Shown here one piece after another: positions 48,114 through 56,082 of a stretch of DNA of 64,000 nt; within the stretch, counting starts at the first letter, position 1, and every line of letters starts with the position of its first letter. Source of the stretch: Salmonella bongori NCTC 12419 (GTDB lineage: Bacteria; Pseudomonadota; Gammaproteobacteria; Enterobacterales; Enterobacteriaceae); the NCBI RefSeq assembly GCF_000252995.1, contig NC_015761.1, positions 3,782,001-3,846,000 of the forward strand, read 5' to 3'. The notes beneath the pieces were generated by a model. The model made no database searches and had not been told where the DNA came from. It saw nothing but the letters and a program-made list of their open reading frames with translations. A program made the translations under genes and the position numbers.

Positions 48114-49051
48114 GCGGGCGCCTCGCCGTTATAAACTTCCGTCAGAATCGCGCGCGCGCCGTTTTCCAGCAGTTCCTCTGCAAGCGAGATGCCCATTTGC
48201 TCCGCCTGCTCGGGAGAACCACGACGTTCGCCGCGCACCATCACCGAACCGTCCGGTGCGCCAACCAGCGCGCGTAGCCAAATTTCGCCGTTGATGATTT
48301 CTGCATAGCTGCCAATCGGCACCTGACAGCCGCCTTCCAGGCGGGTGTTCATGGCGCGTTCCGCCGTTACGCGCAGCGCGGTTTGCGGGTGATTCAACGG
48401 TGCGAGCAGTGCCTGCGTTCGCGCGTCGTCAAGACGACATTCAATCCCGACGGCGCCCTGGCCTACGGCAGGAAGCGAAACGTCGGGCGGCAAGGCTGTG
48501 CGAATACGCGATTCCAGGCCTAAGCGTTTCAGACCTGCCACGGCCAGGATAATGGCGTCATAGTCGCCGTTGTCCAACTTGCCGAGGCGTGTGCCGACAT
48601 TGCCGCGCAACGAACGGATAATGAGGTCTGGACGGCGTTCCGCCAGTTGACACTGACGCCGTAAGCTGGACGTCCCGACGATACTGCCCGCGGGCAGATC
48701 ATCCAGACTGTGGTATTTATTCGAGACAAAAGCGTCACGCGGATCTTCGCGCTCGCAAATTGTCACCAGGCCGAGACCGTCCGGAAAAGCCACCGGAACG
48801 TCTTTCATGGAGTGCACAGCGATATCGGCGCGTTTTTCCAGCAGCGCGATTTCCAGCTCTTTAACAAACAGTCCCTTGCCGCCCACTTTTGCCAGAGGGG
48901 TGTCGAGGATCACATCGCCGCGCGTGACCATCGGCACCAGTTCCACGATCAGTCCCGGGTGGGTTGCCATCAATGCGTCTTTGACATAATGTGCCTGCCA
49001 AAGCGCAAGGGGACTTTGGCGTGTGGCAATTCTTAAAACATTGTCTAACAT
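48110..49051 (-). CDS. hemC: Porphobilinogen deaminase
   Basis: 313 residues from MLDNVLRIATRQSPLALWQA. Dipyrromethane cofactor Cys in EGGCQVPIG (about residue 242); ALPPDVSLPAVGQGAVGIE. Joins four porphobilinogens to hydroxymethylbilane. Upstream in-frame ATGs at 49072 and 49066 are rejected by family length. Diverges from cyaA. Confidence 0.96.
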   Translation of the reverse strand: MLDNVLRIATRQSPLALWQAHYVKDALMATHPGLIVELVPMVTRGDVILDTPLAKVGGKGLFVKELEIALLEKRADIAVHSMKDVPVAFPDGLGLVTICEREDPRDAFVSNKYHSLDDLPAGSIVGTSSLRRQCQLAERRPDLIIRSLRGNVGTRLGKLDNGDYDAIILAVAGLKRLGLESRIRTALPPDVSLPAVGQGAVGIECRLDDARTQALLAPLNHPQTALRVTAERAMNTRLEGGCQVPIGSYAEIINGEIWLRALVGAPDGSVMVRGERRGSPEQAEQMGISLAEELLENGARAILTEVYNGEAPA

Positions 49052-49266
49052 GCTTGTTACCGTCATTATCAATCATTGACCATCCTAACATCCTTATAGA
49101 GAGGATGTTAGTTTTCCGGTCACCGTGAGTGAGAGGATAAGGCGCTGTGTCGTCAATGGCAGTGAATAATGACGAGACACCGCCAACTCGTATTTAGGAA
49201 TTTACACGCAGCGAACGGTGCTACACTTGTATGTAGCGCATCTTTCTTTACGGTCAATGAGCAAGG

Positions 49267-49282
49267 TGTTAAATTGATCACG
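49267..49282 (+). promoter_or_regulatory. Likely CRP site in the cyaA promoter region
   Basis: TGTTA-N6-TCACG fits the CRP consensus TGTGA-N6-TCACA with two mismatches. In E. coli, CRP-cAMP represses the main cyaA promoter at such a site. The 49052-49427 interval (376 bases) carries the divergent hemC and cyaA promoters. Confidence 0.75.
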
Positions 49283-49427
49283 TTTTAGACCATTTTTTCG
49301 TCGGTATTAGATAAAAATATGCAGACGAAAAAGGGCAACGGTTATTTTTGACATACGGTTTATCCCGAATGGCGACGGCGAGATACTGACCTGGACCATG
49401 ACGGGTAGCAACATCAGGCGATACGTC

Positions 49428-51974
49428 TTGTACCTCTATATTGAGACTCTGAAACAGAGACTGGATGCCATCAATCAACTGCGCGTGGATCGCGCGCTTG
49501 CTGCCATGGGGCCCGCTTTTCAGCAGGTTTACAGTCTTCTGCCGACATTATTGCATTATCACCATCCACTGATGCCGGGTTACCTTGATGGTAACGTTCC
49601 CAGCGGTATTTGTTTCTACACGCCTGATGAAACCCAACGCCATTATCTGAACGAACTTGAGCTGTACCGTGGTATGACGCCGCAGGCTCCGCCGAAAGGT
49701 GAACTGCCGATTACCGGCGTTTATACGATGGGTAGCACCTCTTCTGTCGGGCAGAGCTGCTCGTCCGATCTGGATATTTGGGTGTGTCACCAGTCCTGGC
49801 TCGACGGCGAAGAGCGTCAGTTGCTGCAGCGTAAGTGTAGCCTGCTGGAAAGCTGGGCCGCCTCGCTTGGCGTTGAGGTCAGTTTCTTCCTGATCGACGA
49901 AAACCGTTTCCGTCATAACGAAAGTGGCAGCCTGGGCGGCGAAGATTGCGGTTCTACGCAGCACATCTTGTTGCTTGATGAGTTTTATCGTACCGCGGTG
50001 CGCCTGGCCGGAAAACGTATCCTGTGGAGTATGGTGCCATGTGACGAAGAAGAGCATTATGACGACTATGTTATGACGCTCTACGCCCAGGGCGTGTTAA
50101 CGCCAAACGAATGGCTGGATCTGGGGGGCTTAAGTTCACTCTCCGCTGAAGAGTACTTTGGCGCCAGTCTGTGGCAGTTGTACAAAAGCATCGACTCTCC
50201 GTACAAAGCAGTGCTGAAAACGCTGCTACTGGAAGCCTACTCATGGGAATACCCCAATCCACGCCTGCTGGCGAAAGATATAAAACAGCGCCTGCATGAC
50301 GGCGAAATTGTCTCGTTTGGTCTCGATCCTTACTGCATGATGCTGGAACGGGTCACTGAATACCTGACGGCTATTGAAGATCCGACGCGGCTGGATTTAG
50401 TCCGCCGCTGTTTCTACCTGAAAGTGTGCGAGAAGTTAAGCCGCGAGCGCGCCTGCGTAGGCTGGCGCCGGGAAGTATTAAGCCAGTTAGTCAGCGAGTG
50501 GGGATGGGACGATGCGCGTCTGGCCATGCTTGATAATCGCGCGAACTGGAAAATCGATCGGGTGCGTGAAGCTCACAACGAATTGCTCGACGCAATGATG
50601 CAGAGCTATCGCAATCTGATACGCTTCGCGCGGCGCAACAACCTCAGCGTGAGCGCCAGCCCGCAGGATATCGGCGTACTGACGCGTAAGCTGTACGCCG
50701 CTTTTGAAGCGTTGCCGGGTAAAGTCACGCTGGTGAACCCGCAGATATCGCCGGATCTCTCTGAGCCGAATTTAACGTTTATCCATGTGCCGCCGGGGCG
50801 CGCCAATCGTTCAGGCTGGTATCTTTATAACCGTGCGCCGAACATGGACTCTATCATCAGCCATCAGCCGCTGGAATATAACCGTTATCTTAATAAGCTG
50901 GTGGCCTGGGCGTGGTTCAACGGCCTGCTGACGTCACGGACGCACCTGTTTATTAAGGGCAACGGGATTGTCGACTTGCCTAAGCTGCAGGAGATGGTGG
51001 CCGATGTTTCGCACCATTTCCCGCTGCGTTTGCCAGCGCCAACGCCAAAAGCGCTCTACAGCCCCTGTGAAATTCGTCATTTGGCGATTATCGTTAACCT
51101 CGAATATGACCCGACGGCGGCGTTTCGCAATAAAGTGGTGCATTTTGACTTCCGTAAGCTGGATGTTTTCAGCTTTGGCGAAGAGCAAAACTGTCTGGTA
51201 GGCAGTATCGACTTGCTGTATCGCAACTCATGGAATGAAGTGCGTACTTTGCACTTTAACGGCGAGCAGGCGATGATTGAGGCGTTGAAAACGATTTTGG
51301 GGAAAATGCACCAGGATGCCGCGCCGCCGGATAGCGTGGAGGTGTTCTGCTACAGCCAGCATCTTCGCGGCCTGATTCGCACCCGCGTGCAGCAACTGGT
51401 CTCCGAATGTATCGAGCTACGTCTTTCCAGCACCCGCCAGGAGACCGGTCGCTTTAAGGCGCTGCGTGTTTCCGGGCAGACGTGGGGGCTTTTCTTCGAA
51501 CGCCTGAACGTCTCGGTACAGAAACTGGAAAACGCCATCGAATTCTACGGCGCTATTTCGCATAACAAACTACACGGCCTGTCGGTACAGGTCGAAACTA
51601 ATCATGTGAAATTGCCGTCAGTGGTGGATGGCTTCGCCAGCGAAGGGATTATTCAGTTCTTTTTTGAAGAAACGGGCGATGCGAAAGGCTTTAATATTTA
51701 TATACTGGACGAAAGTAACCGGGCGGAAGTATATCATCATTGCGAAGGTAGCAAGGAAGAACTGGTGCGCGACGTCAGCCGCTTCTATTCATCATCGCAC
51801 GATCGCTTCACGTATGGCTCCAGCTTTATCAACTTTAACCTGCCGCAGTTCTACCAGATAGTGAAAACCGAGGGACGTGCGCAGGTCATTCCATTCCGTA
51901 CGCAGCCCCTTAACGCGGCACCACCAGCTAACCAGGACCATGACGCACCGCTATTACAGCAGTATTTCTTATAG
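49428..51974 (+). CDS. cyaA: Adenylate cyclase (class I)
   Basis: 848 residues from the rare TTG start (MYLYIETLKQRLDAINQLRV), with only a weak AGGCG ribosome site; both limit expression. N-terminal catalytic half of the nucleotidyltransferase fold: GSTSSVGQSCSSDLDIW (about 102-118, Ser/Asp active site). The C-terminal half takes the PTS EIIA-Glc signal. The ATG at 49398 in the same frame is not used in the family. Confidence 0.96.
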   Translation: MYLYIETLKQRLDAINQLRVDRALAAMGPAFQQVYSLLPTLLHYHHPLMPGYLDGNVPSGICFYTPDETQRHYLNELELYRGMTPQAPPKGELPITGVYTMGSTSSVGQSCSSDLDIWVCHQSWLDGEERQLLQRKCSLLESWAASLGVEVSFFLIDENRFRHNESGSLGGEDCGSTQHILLLDEFYRTAVRLAGKRILWSMVPCDEEEHYDDYVMTLYAQGVLTPNEWLDLGGLSSLSAEEYFGASLWQLYKSIDSPYKAVLKTLLLEAYSWEYPNPRLLAKDIKQRLHDGEIVSFGLDPYCMMLERVTEYLTAIEDPTRLDLVRRCFYLKVCEKLSRERACVGWRREVLSQLVSEWGWDDARLAMLDNRANWKIDRVREAHNELLDAMMQSYRNLIRFARRNNLSVSASPQDIGVLTRKLYAAFEALPGKVTLVNPQISPDLSEPNLTFIHVPPGRANRSGWYLYNRAPNMDSIISHQPLEYNRYLNKLVAWAWFNGLLTSRTHLFIKGNGIVDLPKLQEMVADVSHHFPLRLPAPTPKALYSPCEIRHLAIIVNLEYDPTAAFRNKVVHFDFRKLDVFSFGEEQNCLVGSIDLLYRNSWNEVRTLHFNGEQAMIEALKTILGKMHQDAAPPDSVEVFCYSQHLRGLIRTRVQQLVSECIELRLSSTRQETGRFKALRVSGQTWGLFFERLNVSVQKLENAIEFYGAISHNKLHGLSVQVETNHVKLPSVVDGFASEGIIQFFFEETGDAKGFNIYILDESNRAEVYHHCEGSKEELVRDVSRFYSSSHDRFTYGSSFINFNLPQFYQIVKTEGRAQVIPFRTQPLNAAPPANQDHDAPLLQQYFL

Positions 51975-51977
51975 TTA

Positions 51978-52052
51978 GCGCCGGATAATCGTTGTGCCCG
52001 GCATCACGCGTATTGTGCCGGATGGCGACGCAGGCGCGTCTTATCCGGCCTG
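51978..52052. repeat. BIME between cyaA and cyaY
   Basis: Paired REP units: GCGCCGGATAATCGTTGTGC and GCCGGATGGCGACGCAGGCG followed by CGTCTTATCCGGCC, at the convergent junction. Confidence 0.9.
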
Positions 52053-52100
52053 TGGTTGGCTCCAGGCCCCGTAAGCGCTGATCACCGGGTAATAAAACAC

Positions 52101-52421
52101 TTAGCGGAAGCTTACCGTCTCGCCCGCCTGCTGCGTTGCCGCCTGCTCCAGGAGATGCCAGAAGGTGGCGCCGCTGCGATCGCAAACCCACTCGTCGCCT
52201 TTCAAATCAAAATGATAGCCGCCCTGTTTGGTTGCCAGCCACACCTGATGCAGCGGTTCCTGACGATTAATAATGATCTTACTGCCGTTCTCAAAGCTGA
52301 GGGTCAGCACGCCGCCGTTAATTTCGCAGTCGATATCGCTATCGCCGTCCCAGTTATCAAGGCGCTCTTCAATGGTTAGCCACAGAGCGTCAGCCAGGCG
52401 ATGAAATTCACTGTCATTCAT
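52101..52421 (-). CDS. cyaY: CyaY, frataxin homologue
   Basis: 106 residues. Acidic helix 1 (FHRLADALWLTIEERLDNWD, with DGDSDIDCE after it), beta sheet with GSKIIINRQEPLHQVWLA. Binds iron and the IscS desulfurase and tunes Fe-S assembly. Ribosome site GGGAAACGACA. Confidence 0.96.
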   Translation of the reverse strand: MNDSEFHRLADALWLTIEERLDNWDGDSDIDCEINGGVLTLSFENGSKIIINRQEPLHQVWLATKQGGYHFDLKGDEWVCDRSGATFWHLLEQAATQQAGETVSFR

Positions 52422-52559
52422 TGTCGTTTCCCGTTTTTTCGTGATGGCGGCAGTATAACCTGGAACAAAAGGCGTTGCAGTTTACCGCCAAACTCTTGCT
52501 TTTACGCCTTCTCCTGCGATGATAGAAAACAGAAAGCATGAACTTACAGGCAATCCATA

Positions 52560-52763
52560 ATGAAAAACGTGTTTAAGGCATTCGCTGTACTTCTGACTCT
52601 GTTCAGCCTGACGGGCTGCGGTTTGAAAGGGCCGCTCTATTTCCCGCCCGCTGATAAAAATGCGCCGCCGCCGACGAAAAAAGTCGATTCACCAACGCAG
52701 TCCACGATGCCCGATAAGAACGATCGCGCAACGGGAGAGGGGCCATCCCAGGTCAATTACTGA
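52560..52763 (+). CDS. lptM: LptM (YifL), small outer-membrane lipoprotein
   Basis: 67 residues. Type II signal peptide with lipobox SLTGC (Cys at 20) followed by GLKGPLYFPPADKNAPPP and a Pro/Lys-rich tail. E. coli LptM stabilises the LptD/LptE LPS translocon during disulfide maturation. 37 bases upstream of dapF. Confidence 0.93.
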   Translation: MKNVFKAFAVLLTLFSLTGCGLKGPLYFPPADKNAPPPTKKVDSPTQSTMPDKNDRATGEGPSQVNY

Positions 52764-52800
52764 GGATAATTTTCTGTCCCCCGCGTGAACGGAGTGAATA

Positions 52801-53625
52801 ATGCAATTCTCTAAAATGCATGGCCTTGGCAACGACTTTATGGTCGTCGACGCGGTAACGCAGAATGTCTTTTTTTCGCCGGAGCTGATTCGCCGGCTGT
52901 CCGACAGACACCTGGGCGTAGGGTTCGATCAACTATTGGTGGTTGAGCCGCCCTATGACCCTGAACTGGACTTTCATTACCGGATCTTCAACGCCGACGG
53001 CAGCGAAGTCTCGCAGTGTGGCAACGGCGCACGCTGTTTCGCACGATTCGTTCGTCTGAAAGGGCTAACTAATAAACGTGATATTCGGGTCAGTACCGCG
53101 AATGGCCGGATGGTGCTGAGCGTCACAGAAGATGAGCTGGTGCGGGTGAACATGGGAGAGCCAAACTTTGAACCCGCACAGGTCCCTTTTCGCGCCAACA
53201 AAGCGGAAAAAACGTATATTATGCGAGCGGCGGAACAGACCATACTGTGTGGCGTGGTTTCTATGGGCAATCCGCACTGTGTGATTCAGGTTGATAACGT
53301 CGACACAGCGGCTGTTGACACGCTGGGACCGGTTCTGGAAAGCCATGAACGTTTTCCGGAACGCGCCAATATCGGTTTTATGCAGGTCGTAAGACGCGAG
53401 CATATCCGCCTGCGTGTTTATGAACGCGGCGCAGGAGAAACCCGCGCGTGCGGCAGCGGTGCGTGCGCCGCCGTCGCGGTGGGAATTCAGCAGGGACTCC
53501 TGGCTGAAGACGTACGCGTGGAATTACCGGGCGGTCGACTGGATATCGCCTGGAAAGGTCCGGGTCATCCGTTATACATGACTGGCCCGGCGGCACATGT
53601 CTACGACGGATTTATCCATTTATGA
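52801..53625 (+). CDS. dapF: Diaminopimelate epimerase
   Basis: 274 residues. Two catalytic cysteines: CGNGARC (about 73) and ACGSGACAAV (about 217). Interconverts LL- and meso-diaminopimelate for lysine and peptidoglycan. First gene of the dapF-yigA-xerC-yigB-uvrD string; ends with a four-base overlap with yigA. Confidence 0.97.
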   Translation: MQFSKMHGLGNDFMVVDAVTQNVFFSPELIRRLSDRHLGVGFDQLLVVEPPYDPELDFHYRIFNADGSEVSQCGNGARCFARFVRLKGLTNKRDIRVSTANGRMVLSVTEDELVRVNMGEPNFEPAQVPFRANKAEKTYIMRAAEQTILCGVVSMGNPHCVIQVDNVDTAAVDTLGPVLESHERFPERANIGFMQVVRREHIRLRVYERGAGETRACGSGACAAVAVGIQQGLLAEDVRVELPGGRLDIAWKGPGHPLYMTGPAAHVYDGFIHL

Positions 53626-54329
53626 AGCAACCAGAGGAAGAACTACAGGAAACGCTCACAGAACTGGACGACCGGGCGGTTGTTGATTATCTGCTGCGCC
53701 ACCCTGAGTTTTTTATCCGTAATGCCCATGCTGTGGAGGCGATGCGCGTTCCGCATCCCGTTCGGGGAACGGTTTCGCTCGTGGAGTGGCATATGGCTCG
53801 CGCGCGTAACTACATCAATGCGCTTGAAGAAAATATGACGCTGCTGATGGAACAGGCTCATGCCAACGAACACCTGTTCTATCGCCTGCTGCATCTACAA
53901 AGCCGTCTGGCCGCCGCGGAGAGTCTGGATGAGATGCTGATACGGTTTCACCGCTGGGCGCGCGAGTTGGGGCTTGCCGGCGCAACGATCCGTTTGTTCC
54001 CGGATCGCTGGCGACTTGGCGCGCCATCGCGCTATACGCATCTGGCCTTAAACCGTCAAACTTTCGAGCCGCTACGTATCCAGCGCCTGGGGCAGTCGCA
54101 GCACTATCTTGGTCCGCTAAACGGACCGGAACTGCTGGTGGTCCTGCCGGAGGCGAAAGCAATTGGTTCGGTTGCGATGTCAATGCTGGGCCGTGACGGC
54201 GATCTAGGCGTTGTGCTTTTCAGCAGTCGCGACGCCCATCATTATCAGCCGGGACAGGGGACACAGCTTCTGCAGGAGATCGCGCTGATGTTGCCGGAAC
54301 TGCTGGAACGCTGGATTGAACGCGTATGA
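53622..54329 (+). CDS. yigA: YigA, DUF484-family protein
   Basis: 235 residues; DUF484, with a GAF-like C-terminal half (about 90-235). Function unknown; position between dapF and xerC is conserved in gamma-proteobacteria. ATGA overlaps on both sides. Confidence 0.93.
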   Translation: MKQPEEELQETLTELDDRAVVDYLLRHPEFFIRNAHAVEAMRVPHPVRGTVSLVEWHMARARNYINALEENMTLLMEQAHANEHLFYRLLHLQSRLAAAESLDEMLIRFHRWARELGLAGATIRLFPDRWRLGAPSRYTHLALNRQTFEPLRIQRLGQSQHYLGPLNGPELLVVLPEAKAIGSVAMSMLGRDGDLGVVLFSSRDAHHYQPGQGTQLLQEIALMLPELLERWIERV

Positions 54330-55228
54330 CGGATGCCGCACTTTCTCAGGATGTCTCACGGTTTCTGCGCTATTTAGGCGTGGAGCGCCAGCTTAGCCCG
54401 ATTACTCTGCTGAATTATCAGCGTCAGCTTGATGCCATTATTGCTTTAGCCGGAGAAACGGGTCTGAAAAGCTGGCAACAATGTGATGCTGCGATGGTAC
54501 GCAGTTTTGCGGTGCGCAGCCGGCGCAAAGGACTGGGTCCCGCCAGCCTGGCGCTAAGTCTCTCGGCATTGCGTAGCTTTTTTGACTGGTTGGTCAGCCA
54601 GGGCGAGTTGAAAGCCAACCCGGCGAAGGGCGTCTCCGCGCCGAAAGCGCCGCGTCACCTGCCGAAAAATATCGATGTCGATGACGTTAACCGCCTGTTG
54701 GATATTGACCTCAACGATCCGCTCGCCGTACGCGACCGGGCGATGCTGGAGGTCATGTACGGCGCGGGGCTGCGTTTATCTGAACTGGTTGGTCTGGATA
54801 TAAAGCACCTTGATCTTGATACCGGCGAAGTGTGGGTAATGGGAAAAGGCAGCAAAGAGCGACGCCTGCCGATTGGCCGTAACGCGGTGGCATGGATTGA
54901 GCACTGGCTGGATCTGCGCGGCCTGTTCGCCAGCGATGAAGAAGCATTATTCCTGTCGAAGCTCGGCAAGCGTATCTCCGCGCGCAATGTCCAAAAACGG
55001 TTTGCTGAATGGGGCATAAAGCAGGGGCTGAACAGCCACGTGCATCCGCATAAGCTGCGCCACTCGTTCGCGACCCATATGCTGGAGTCGAGTGGCGATC
55101 TGCGCGGTGTGCAAGAGCTGTTAGGCCATGCCAACCTTTCCACCACCCAAATTTATACTCATCTTGATTTTCAACACCTTGCTTCAGTGTACGACGCGGC
55201 GCATCCGCGCGCTAAACGGGGGAAATAA
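54326..55228 (+). CDS. xerC: Site-specific tyrosine recombinase XerC
   Basis: 300 residues. SAM-like N-terminal core-binding domain, then a catalytic domain with Arg in GAGLRLSELV, Lys in GKGSKERR, HPHKLRHSFATH, GHANLSTTQIYTH (nucleophile Tyr near the end). With XerD resolves chromosome dimers at dif and plasmid multimers. Confidence 0.97.
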   Translation: MTDAALSQDVSRFLRYLGVERQLSPITLLNYQRQLDAIIALAGETGLKSWQQCDAAMVRSFAVRSRRKGLGPASLALSLSALRSFFDWLVSQGELKANPAKGVSAPKAPRHLPKNIDVDDVNRLLDIDLNDPLAVRDRAMLEVMYGAGLRLSELVGLDIKHLDLDTGEVWVMGKGSKERRLPIGRNAVAWIEHWLDLRGLFASDEEALFLSKLGKRISARNVQKRFAEWGIKQGLNSHVHPHKLRHSFATHMLESSGDLRGVQELLGHANLSTTQIYTHLDFQHLASVYDAAHPRAKRGK

Positions 55229-55944
55229 TGCGTTTTTACCGGCCTTTGGGGCGTATCGCCGCGCTCACCTTTGACCTGGATGATACCCTTTATGATAACC
55301 GTCCAGTGATTTTGCGTACTGAGCAGGAAGCGCTCGCGTTTATGCAAAATTATCACCCGTCGCTACGGTCGTTTCAAAACGTCGACTTACAGCGGATACG
55401 GCAGGTGGTGCGCGAAGCGGAGCCGGAAATTTATCATGATGTGACCCGGTGGCGTCATCGCGCGATAGAGCGGGCCATGCTGGATGCGGGACTATCGGCG
55501 CAGGAGGCTATTGCCGGCGCGAATGCGGCGATGATGCACTTTGCCAAATGGCGCAGTCAGATTGAGGTTCCGCAGGCGACCCATGAGACGTTACAGCGGC
55601 TTGCGGAAAAATGGCCGCTAGTGGCTATCACTAACGGTAACGCCCAGCCGGAACTGTTTGGCCTCGGCGATTACTTTAAGTTTGTCCTGCGCGCAGGTCC
55701 GGATGGCCGCTCTAAGCCGTTCAGCGACATGTACTTCCTGGCGGCGGAAAAATTAAACGTGCCGATTGGCGAGATCCTGCATGTCGGCGACGATCTGACC
55801 ACCGATGTGGCTGGCGCTATTCGTTGTGGAATGCAGGCCTGCTGGATTAAACCCGAAAATGCCGACCTGATGCAGACGCCGGACAGCCGTTTACTGCCTC
55901 ATATGGAAATTTCGCGGTTGGCATCTCTCACCTCGCTGATATAA
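55228..55944 (+). CDS. yigB: YigB, HAD-family FMN phosphatase
   Basis: 238 residues. HAD motif I TFDLDDTLYDN (about 13-23), motif II AITNGNA, motif III/IV VGDDLTTDVAGA. The E. coli homologue hydrolyses FMN to riboflavin. One-base overlap with xerC. Confidence 0.94.
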   Translation: MRFYRPLGRIAALTFDLDDTLYDNRPVILRTEQEALAFMQNYHPSLRSFQNVDLQRIRQVVREAEPEIYHDVTRWRHRAIERAMLDAGLSAQEAIAGANAAMMHFAKWRSQIEVPQATHETLQRLAEKWPLVAITNGNAQPELFGLGDYFKFVLRAGPDGRSKPFSDMYFLAAEKLNVPIGEILHVGDDLTTDVAGAIRCGMQACWIKPENADLMQTPDSRLLPHMEISRLASLTSLI

Positions 55945-55956
55945 TCACCAGAAGTT

Positions 55957-55972
55957 CTGTATAAATTCCCAG
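55957..55972 (+). promoter_or_regulatory. LexA box of uvrD
   Basis: CTGTATAAATTCCCAG: CTG-N10-CAG with an A/T-rich middle, at the place of the known E. coli uvrD SOS box. It gives uvrD damage induction apart from the upstream operon. Confidence 0.85.
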
Positions 55973-55978
55973 GCATTC

Positions 55979-56050
55979 TGGCGGATGGCGTCATGCTTAT
56001 CCGCCCTACGATAACGTAGGCCCGGTAAGCGAAGCGCCACCGGGCGTTTT
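55979..56050. repeat. BIME in the uvrD leader
   Basis: GGCGGATGGCGTCATGC with TTATCCGCC, then CCCGGTAAGCGAAGCGCCACC with GGGCGTTTTTT. The second hairpin is followed by TTTTTT, so it looks like an attenuator between the LexA-regulated promoter and the uvrD ATG. Confidence 0.82.
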
Positions 56051-56082
56051 TTAGTTTTCATGTTTTTTACGCGGCGGTGCCA

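Noticed and set aside
54326..55228. XerC read as the integrase of a mobile element
   Set aside because: Its place in dapF-yigA-xerC-yigB-uvrD and its motifs identify the housekeeping recombinase.
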